Positions 58,514-64,000 of a DNA stretch of 64,000 nucleotides are shown here, piece by piece (position 1 is the stretch's first letter; the number at the start of each line of letters is the position of its first letter). The position numbers and the translations under genes were made by a program. The DNA is from Saccharothrix sp. NRRL B-16314 (GTDB taxonomy: Bacteria > Actinomycetota > Actinomycetes > Mycobacteriales > Pseudonocardiaceae). The stretch is from NCBI RefSeq assembly GCF_000716595.1, contig NZ_JNXC01000005.1, forward strand, positions 186,001 to 250,000, written 5' to 3'. The notes under the pieces are model-generated. The model did not search any database, was not told the origin of the DNA, and saw nothing but the letters and a program-made list of their open reading frames with translations.

Positions 58514-59331
58514 TGTCCAAGGGAGACGCGCTGCTCGCCGGTGAAGAGCTGGTCTTGGCGCACCACGACCACGCGGTGGTGCACGGCGTCTCGCTCGGGC
58601 TGCGCGCGGGGACCGTGACGGCGCTCGTCGGGCCCAACGGGTCCGGCAAGTCGACCGTGCTCCGGTCGCTGGCGCGCCTGCACCGGCCCAGCACGGGTCA
58701 GGTGCGGCTGGGCGAGCGCCCGGTGTGGGGGCACTCCGCGCTGTCCGGCAAGGAGTTCGCCCGCAACGTCACCCTGCTCACCCAGCAGCGGCCGACGCCG
58801 TCCGGCGTGTCGGTGCGCGACGTCGTCTCCTACGGCCGGTACCCGTACCGGACGGGGTGGCGCGGCGTGGACGTGGACGGCAACGCCGCCATCACCCGCG
58901 CCATGGAGCTGACCGGCGTCACCGCGATGGCCGGCCGCGGCGTGGACGAGCTGTCCGGCGGCGAGTTGCAGCGCGTCTGGCTGGCGTCGTGCCTGGCGCA
59001 GCAGACCTCCGTGCTGCTGCTGGACGAGCCCACCAACCACCTCGACCTGCGCTACCAGGTCGAGGTCCTGGACGTGGTGCGCGACCTGGCGAACGACCAC
59101 GACGTGGCGGTCGGCGTCGTGCTGCACGACCTCGACCACGCGGCGATCATCGCCGACGAGGTCGTGCTGCTGGCCGAGGGACGGGTCGTCGCCGCGGGCG
59201 GGGTCCGCGACGTCCTCACCGCCGCACACCTGACCCACGCCTACGGCGTCACGGTGCACGTCGCCGACGACCCCGTGACCGGCGCGATCCACTGCCGCCC
59301 CCTCGGCCGGCACACCCCCCGCCCGGTCTGA
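58513..59331 (+). CDS. ABC transporter ATPase for iron-siderophore uptake
   Basis: A 272-aa FepC/FhuC-type ATPase: Walker A GPNGSGKST, Q-loop LTQQRPTPSGVSV, signature LSGGELQRVWLA, Walker B LLLDEPTNHLDL and switch His in VVLHDLDHA. ATG at 58513 lies at the edge of the iron box. It is first in an operon with a lipoprotein binder and a fused permease; together they import a ferric siderophore at the membrane. Confidence 0.95.
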   Translation: MSKGDALLAGEELVLAHHDHAVVHGVSLGLRAGTVTALVGPNGSGKSTVLRSLARLHRPSTGQVRLGERPVWGHSALSGKEFARNVTLLTQQRPTPSGVSVRDVVSYGRYPYRTGWRGVDVDGNAAITRAMELTGVTAMAGRGVDELSGGELQRVWLASCLAQQTSVLLLDEPTNHLDLRYQVEVLDVVRDLANDHDVAVGVVLHDLDHAAIIADEVVLLAEGRVVAAGGVRDVLTAAHLTHAYGVTVHVADDPVTGAIHCRPLGRHTPRPV

Positions 59332-59358
59332 CACCCCCTGAGCTGAGAGGTTCGAGCG

Positions 59359-60324
59359 ATGCGCCTGTTGACCCCTGCCCTGATCGCGGCGGCCGTGCTG
59401 CTGTCCGCCTGCGGCACCACCGAGACGCCGACGACCACCCCGAGCGAGTCCGCCGGCGGCCCGGTCAAGGTGACCGACTCCCGCGGCAAGGCCGTCGAGC
59501 TGAAGGCGCCCGCCCAGCGGGTCGTCACGCTGGAGTGGGCCGAGACCGAGGTCGTCGCCTCCCTGGGTGTCATGCCCGTGGGTGTCGCGGACGCCGCCGG
59601 CTACAAGACGTGGGACGCGACCGTACCGCTCGCCGCCGACGTGAAGGACGTGGGCAAGCGCAACGAGCCCAGCGTCGACGCGATCGTCGCGCTCGACCCC
59701 GACGTGGTGATCATCGCCGAGGGCCGGGACGAGACCCTGGTCGGGCAGCTGGAGAAGTACGTCCCCGTCGTGGTCACCAAGGCCAGCGACGCCTCGCGCA
59801 ACCTCGACCGGCTGCGCGAGGACGTGAAGATCATCGCGCAGACGATCGGCAAGTCCGCGGAGGGCGACAAGCTGCTGTCCGAGATGGACACCGCGCTGGC
59901 CGACGGCAAGAAGGCGATCGAGGCGAAGAACGCGGCCGGCACGCCGTTCCTGATGGCCGACGGCTGGCTGGAGGGCAGCACCGTCAACATCCGCCCGTTC
60001 GGCAAGGGCTCGCTGGTCTCCGACACGGCCGAGGCGCTGGGCCTGAAGAACGCGTGGACCGGTGAGGCCGACGCGAAGTGGGGCCTCGGCGCGACCGACG
60101 TCGAGGGCCTGACCTCGATCACCGACCCGAAGACCGTGCTGTTCTACAGCGCTTCCGAGGACGACGTGTTCACCACCGGCCTGGCGCAGAACCCGGTGTG
60201 GCAGCGGCTGCCGTTCGTGGTCTCCAAGAACGTCGTCAAGCTGGAGCCCGGCACGTGGACGTTCGGCGGCCCGAAGTCCGTCGTCACCGTCGCCGAGCAG
60301 TTCGTGAAGGCCGTCACCGCCTGA
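59359..60324 (+). CDS. Siderophore-binding lipoprotein (FecB/FhuD type)
   Basis: A 321-aa lipidated receptor of the ABC importer. Signal and lipobox LLSAC (Cys19) are followed by a Thr/Pro-rich tether and the periplasmic-binding fold: SRGKAVELKAPAQRVVTLEWAETEVVASLG, NEPSVDAIVALDPDVVI, then TVNIRPFGKGSLVSDTAEALGL. Its stop overlaps the permease ATG (TGATG). Family members capture ferric-siderophores outside the membrane. The ligand is not determinable from the sequence alone. Confidence 0.94.
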   Translation: MRLLTPALIAAAVLLSACGTTETPTTTPSESAGGPVKVTDSRGKAVELKAPAQRVVTLEWAETEVVASLGVMPVGVADAAGYKTWDATVPLAADVKDVGKRNEPSVDAIVALDPDVVIIAEGRDETLVGQLEKYVPVVVTKASDASRNLDRLREDVKIIAQTIGKSAEGDKLLSEMDTALADGKKAIEAKNAAGTPFLMADGWLEGSTVNIRPFGKGSLVSDTAEALGLKNAWTGEADAKWGLGATDVEGLTSITDPKTVLFYSASEDDVFTTGLAQNPVWQRLPFVVSKNVVKLEPGTWTFGGPKSVVTVAEQFVKAVTA

Positions 60325-62354
60325 TGCGCACCGCCGCCGTGACGGCGGGGATCGTGGCGGCCATCGCCGTGCTCTCCGCCGTCCACCTCACCCAGGGCAC
60401 CGCGTCGACCGGTGTGCTCGACGTGCTCAAGGCCCTGGTGGGCGACGGCGACGCGCAGACCCTCGCCGTGCTGGAGGGTTCGCGCGTGCCGCGCCTGCTG
60501 GCCGCGCTGCTCATCGGTGTCGCGCTGGGCGTCGCCGGCGCCGGGATGCAGTCGGTAGCGCGCAACCCCCTGGCGTCACCGGACACGCTCGCGGTGAACG
60601 CGGGCTCGCACCTCGCCGTGGTCTCGATCGCGGCGTTCGGGTTGAGCCTGCCGACGTTGCCCGCGGGTGCGGCGGCGTTCGTGGGCGGGTTGGCGGCGGC
60701 GGTCGTCGTGCTCGGGTTGTCCGGCGGCGGTTCGGCCAGCCCTCGGCTGGTGCTCGTCGGGTCGGCGGTCGCGTTGACGTTGCAGTCGGCGACCACCCTG
60801 CTGCTGCTGATGTTCGAAGAAGAGACGAACGGGCTGTTCGGGTGGGGCAGCGGCTCGTTGACGGTGAGCGACCTGAACGCGACCGCGCAGATGACGCCGG
60901 TCGTGGTGGTCGCGGTGGCGGGGCTGATCGTGATGGGTCGGTCGCTGGACGTCCTGGCCCTGGGTGACGACAGCGCGACCGTGCTCGGGTTGAAGGTGCG
61001 GCGCACGCGGGTCGGCGCGGTGCTGCTGACCGTGGCGCTGACGGCGGCGTCGGTGACGGTGGCCGGGCCGGTCGGGTTCGTCGGGCTGAGCGCGCCGGTG
61101 ATCACGCGGCTGCTGGTGCCGCTCGTGCCGGGGTTGGGCCGGCACCGGGTGCTGCTGCCGGTGTCGGGGCTGGTCGGTGTGCTGATCGTGCTGGGCGCGG
61201 ACGTGGTGCTGCGCGCGGTGATGGGTTCGGCGGCGGCGATCCGGGTGCCGACCGGTGTCACCACGACGATCCTCGGCGCGGTGGTGCTGATCTGGCTGGC
61301 GCGGCGCGGGCGGTCGAGCGGCACGCCTCGGCAGGCGCCGGCCGGTCGGGTCGGTGTGGCCGGGTCGCCCCGGCGGTTCGCGGTGATCGCGGCGGTGCTG
61401 GTCCTGCTGGTGGTCGCGGCGCCGGTCGTGGGGCTGATGCTCGGTGACCGGCTGGTGCTGCTGGGCGATCTGGCGAACTGGCTGGCCGGGCGTTCCGGCA
61501 CGGCGTTGACGTTCGTGGTCGACCAGCGGCTCCCGCGGGTGCTGGCGGCGTTGGTGGCCGGTGCCGCGTTGGCGGTGGCCGGGTGCGGCATCCAGTCGGT
61601 GAGCCGGAACCCGTTGGCGGAGCCGGGTCTGCTCGGCATCACGGCGGGCGCGGGGCTCGGTGCGATCAGCTTGATCACGGTCGTGCCGATGGCCGGGGCG
61701 TGGCACATCGCCGGTGCGGCGGGTGCCGGCGCGGTGGTGGCGTTCGCGCTGGTCTACGGGCTGGCGTGGCGATCGGGTTTGGACTCGGACCGGCTGGTCG
61801 TCATCGGCATCGCGATGTGGTCCGGCGGGATGGCGCTGATCACGCTGCTGATCGTGACGTCCGATCCGTGGAACACGGCGAAGGCGTTGACCTGGCTGTC
61901 CGGGTCCACGTACGGGCGGACGTCCGAGCAGGTGCTGCCGACGGTGCTCGCGCTGGTGCTGTTGACGCCGTTGCTGTGGGCCCGGCACCGCGAGCTGGAC
62001 CTGCACAGCCTGGACGAGGACACACCGCGGGTGCTGGGGATGCGGGTGGAGCGGTCGCGGCTGGTGATCCTGGCGGCGGCGGGCGTGCTGGCGGCCACCG
62101 CCGTGTCGGCCATCGGGGTGGTGGCGTTCGTCGGGTTGGTCGCGCCGCACCTGGCGCGGTCGCTGGTCGGTGGGCGGCACGCGCGCGTGGTCCCGGTCGC
62201 GGCGGCGTTGGGCGCGGTGCTGGTGTCCGTCGCGGACACGGTGGGGCGGACCGTGATCGCGCCGGCGCAGGTGCCCGCCGGGTTGGTGATCTCGTTGATC
62301 GGCACGCCGTACTTCGTGCTGGTGCTGTGGCGGACGCGGGAGATGCGCACCTGA
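60324..62354 (+). CDS. FecCD-type permease, fused two-domain (FhuB-like)
   Basis: A 676-aa membrane protein with about 18-20 helices, made of two tandem FecCD halves. Each half has GxQSVxRNPLAxP (AGAGMQSVARNPLASP near residue 75 and AGCGIQSVSRNPLAEP near 430), followed by the conserved G-rich loop, then FVGLSAPVITRLLV and FVGLVAPHLARSLVG (coupling to the ATPase). ATG at 60324. The fused form removes the need for a second permease gene. It ends the siderophore-uptake operon. Confidence 0.95.
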   Translation: MRTAAVTAGIVAAIAVLSAVHLTQGTASTGVLDVLKALVGDGDAQTLAVLEGSRVPRLLAALLIGVALGVAGAGMQSVARNPLASPDTLAVNAGSHLAVVSIAAFGLSLPTLPAGAAAFVGGLAAAVVVLGLSGGGSASPRLVLVGSAVALTLQSATTLLLLMFEEETNGLFGWGSGSLTVSDLNATAQMTPVVVVAVAGLIVMGRSLDVLALGDDSATVLGLKVRRTRVGAVLLTVALTAASVTVAGPVGFVGLSAPVITRLLVPLVPGLGRHRVLLPVSGLVGVLIVLGADVVLRAVMGSAAAIRVPTGVTTTILGAVVLIWLARRGRSSGTPRQAPAGRVGVAGSPRRFAVIAAVLVLLVVAAPVVGLMLGDRLVLLGDLANWLAGRSGTALTFVVDQRLPRVLAALVAGAALAVAGCGIQSVSRNPLAEPGLLGITAGAGLGAISLITVVPMAGAWHIAGAAGAGAVVAFALVYGLAWRSGLDSDRLVVIGIAMWSGGMALITLLIVTSDPWNTAKALTWLSGSTYGRTSEQVLPTVLALVLLTPLLWARHRELDLHSLDEDTPRVLGMRVERSRLVILAAAGVLAATAVSAIGVVAFVGLVAPHLARSLVGGRHARVVPVAAALGAVLVSVADTVGRTVIAPAQVPAGLVISLIGTPYFVLVLWRTREMRT

Positions 62355-62397
62355 GCCGAAATCTCCAAGACCAGCGGGGACGCGTCCGGGCACAGTC

Positions 62398-63249
62398 GTG
62401 GCCATGATCCTGATCACCGGGGCGACCGGCACCATCGGCAGCGAAGTCCTGCGGCTCCTGGTCGAACGGGGTGAGCGGGTGCGGGCCGTGAGCCGTTCAC
62501 CCGAGCGGCTGCCGCCGGGCCTCGACGTCGTCCGCGCCGACTTCGACGACTCCGGCACGCTGCGGCTCGCCATGCCGGGCGTGAAGGCGTTGTTCCTGCT
62601 CACAGCACCCGCCAAGCCCACCCCGGACCACGACCTGGCGGTGCTCGACGCGGCGGCGCGGACGGGCGTGGGCAAGGTGGTGAAGCTGTCCGCGATCGGC
62701 ACCGGGGAGACCATCGGCGACCGCACCGTCGGCGCGTGGCACCTCGTGGCGGAACGGGCCGTGCGCGACAGCGGACTGGCGTGGACCGTGCTGCGGCCGT
62801 CCGGCTTCGCGTCGAACCTCCTGGCGTTCGCGCGGCCGATCGCGGCCGGCGCACCGGTGCCGAACCTGACCGGCGACGCGCGGCAGGGCGTCGTGGACCC
62901 CCGTGACGTGGCGGCGGTGGCGGTGGAAGCGCTCACCGCGTCCGTCCACGACGGACGGACGTACGCGTTGACCGGTCCGGAGCCGCTGAGCGTCCCCGAC
63001 CAGGCCGCGATCCTGGCGTCCGCGCTGGGCCGGCCCGTCGGGACCGTGGACGTGCCCGTGGACGCCGCACGGGCCGACATGGTCGGTCGCGGCCTCGACG
63101 CGTCGGCGGTCGACGCCATGCTCACCGGGGTGGAGTGGGCGCGGGCCGGGCACAACGCCGTGGTCACCGGCGACGTCGAGGAGGTCCTCGGCCGCCCGGC
63201 GACGAGCTTCGCCACCTGGGCGCGCGACCACCTGGCCGCGTTCCGCTGA
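62398..63249 (+). CDS. NmrA-like NAD(P)-binding reductase
   Basis: A 283-aa atypical short-chain dehydrogenase-like protein: MILITGATGTIGSEVLRLL (dinucleotide motif), VVRADFDDSGTLRLAMPGVKALFLLTAP, VVKLSAIGTG, and AWTVLRPSGFASNLL. Members act as NAD(P)H-binding redox sensors or quinone reductases. GTG at 62398; an ATG six bases on may serve instead. It follows the uptake operon but is separated by 43 bases, and joining it to iron uptake is speculative. Confidence 0.9.
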   Translation: MAMILITGATGTIGSEVLRLLVERGERVRAVSRSPERLPPGLDVVRADFDDSGTLRLAMPGVKALFLLTAPAKPTPDHDLAVLDAAARTGVGKVVKLSAIGTGETIGDRTVGAWHLVAERAVRDSGLAWTVLRPSGFASNLLAFARPIAAGAPVPNLTGDARQGVVDPRDVAAVAVEALTASVHDGRTYALTGPEPLSVPDQAAILASALGRPVGTVDVPVDAARADMVGRGLDASAVDAMLTGVEWARAGHNAVVTGDVEEVLGRPATSFATWARDHLAAFR

Positions 63250-63252
63250 GGG

Positions 63253-63999
63253 CTACCGGAACGCGGTCAGGAACTGGTCGCGGAAGGTGTCCATCGGGCG
63301 GACCGGCGCCTGCGGGCCCGGCTTGAGGCCGTCGGTCCAGGCCCAGTCGGCGGTCCGGTCCAGCACGGCCGGGTCGCGCGTCACGATGGTGATCGGCACG
63401 TCCCGGCTCGCGCCGATGCCCGTGACGAACGGCGCGGGCTGGTGGTCGCCGAGGAACACCAGCACGAGGTCGTCGTCGCCGTAGGTCTCGACGTACGACA
63501 CGAGGGTGTTCAGCGAGTACTCGACGGACCGCGCGTAGTCGGCCCGCACCGACGCGGGCTCCCGGCCGAACATGTCCTCCGCCGGCGCCTCACCCGACGG
63601 CATCGCGTGGTAGACGGAGCCGTCGCCGACGTCGTCCCAGCCGACCGGTGCCGGGAAGGGCGACCACGGCGCGTGGCTGGACAGCAGCGGGATCGCCGCC
63701 ATCACGGGCGCGTGCTCCCCGGCCCGCTCGGCCTGCTGGAACCGCGACAACGTGAACTGGTCGGGCATGGTCGCGTAGCCGAAGCGCGGCCCCCGGTAGC
63801 CGAGGTCGCCGGACGCGTAGACCCGGTCGTAGCCGAAGACCTCGCCTTCCGGCCAGTCCTCGGTGATGCCGGGCATGACGCCGACCGAGCGCCAGCCCGC
63901 ACGCCGGAACGCGCCGCCCAACGTCAGCCGGTCGCCGGAGACGAGCGCGCGGTACCGCTGCTGGTTGTCGACCCACAGCCCGGACAGCAGGGTGGCCTG
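63253..63999 (-). CDS. Sulfatase-like membrane-associated hydrolase, N-terminal part outside the window
   Basis: The C-terminal 248 residues of a larger alkaline-phosphatase-fold protein. The frame is open to the window edge, so the start is beyond base 64000. SHAPWSPFPAP and VFLGDHQPAPFVTG (metal-binding Asp-His pair of sulfatases/LTA synthases), with FGYATMPDQFTLSRF and VGVMPGITEDWPEG nearby, suit a sulfatase or phosphoglycerol/phosphoethanolamine transferase. The N-terminal catalytic Thr/Ser is not in view. TAG stop at 63253-63255. Confidence 0.85.
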   Translation of the reverse strand, partial: QATLLSGLWVDNQQRYRALVSGDRLTLGGAFRRAGWRSVGVMPGITEDWPEGEVFGYDRVYASGDLGYRGPRFGYATMPDQFTLSRFQQAERAGEHAPVMAAIPLLSSHAPWSPFPAPVGWDDVGDGSVYHAMPSGEAPAEDMFGREPASVRADYARSVEYSLNTLVSYVETYGDDDLVLVFLGDHQPAPFVTGIGASRDVPITIVTRDPAVLDRTADWAWTDGLKPGPQAPVRPMDTFRDQFLTAFR

Positions 64000-64000
64000 G

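Overview
The window is high-GC actinobacterial DNA. GTG and TTG starts are common, genes often overlap by 4 bp (GTGA or ATGA), and long shadow ORFs lie opposite real genes. Gene content (CysO/Mec/CysM cysteine synthesis, IdeR-type iron box, geosmin synthase, Scr1/DUF397 pair, AfsR/SARP and LAL regulators, several LAxTG proteins) points to a filamentous actinomycete, most likely Pseudonocardiaceae (Saccharothrix/Lentzea/Actinosynnema-like). That placement is inference from content, not from a database comparison.

Layout. (1) 0-26 kb carries a backbone resembling the Mycobacterium tuberculosis Rv1329c-Rv1341 neighbourhood: rdgB, rph, an Rv1339-like MBL hydrolase, murI, rhomboid, cysM, cysO, mec, a shortened P1 peptidase, DUF2017, clpS, pncB and dinG. 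Accessory genes break it up: OsmC and hemerythrin stress genes, an SMP-30 protein, a second MBL paralogue, a secreted NodB deacetylase overlapping a CE1-CBM2 esterase, pncA, and an 18.1-23.3 kb surface module. That module contains a WecB epimerase, choice-of-anchor-like secreted proteins, a 55-aa LAATG membrane protein, an exosortase-family transpeptidase and a QxxRW glycosyltransferase. bioY sits just before dinG. (2) 26.1-27.0 kb is an 891-bp IS5-family element inserted in a 22-bp repeat array. (3) 27-32.4 kb: phospholipase D, Pth2, serB and ctaD (as in the serB2-ctaD pair). (4) 32.5-37.1 kb: two paralogous secreted LAxTG proteins, a two-component system and an HD hydrolase. (5) 37.05-41.04 kb: methionine salvage mtnA-C-B-D led by a DszC/SfnC-like flavin monooxygenase. 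(6) 41.1-54 kb: an XRE/glycosyltransferase pair, a Tat-exported NlpC-like protein, an LAL regulator, two oxidoreductases, an MFS exporter, a nucleotidyltransferase and an AfsR/SARP regulator. (7) 54.1-57.8 kb: Scr1-type XRE plus DUF397 and geosmin synthase. (8) 57.9-64 kb: an SRPBCC protein, an iron-siderophore ABC importer behind an IdeR-like box, an NmrA-like reductase and a sulfatase fragment.

The most unusual things are the exosortase module and a family of 22-bp tandem/inverted repeats at four loci, mostly at gene 3' ends. These repeats supply the stop codons of two genes, and one array is split by the IS with a clean 3-bp target duplication. I saw no rRNA, tRNA or CRISPR array.
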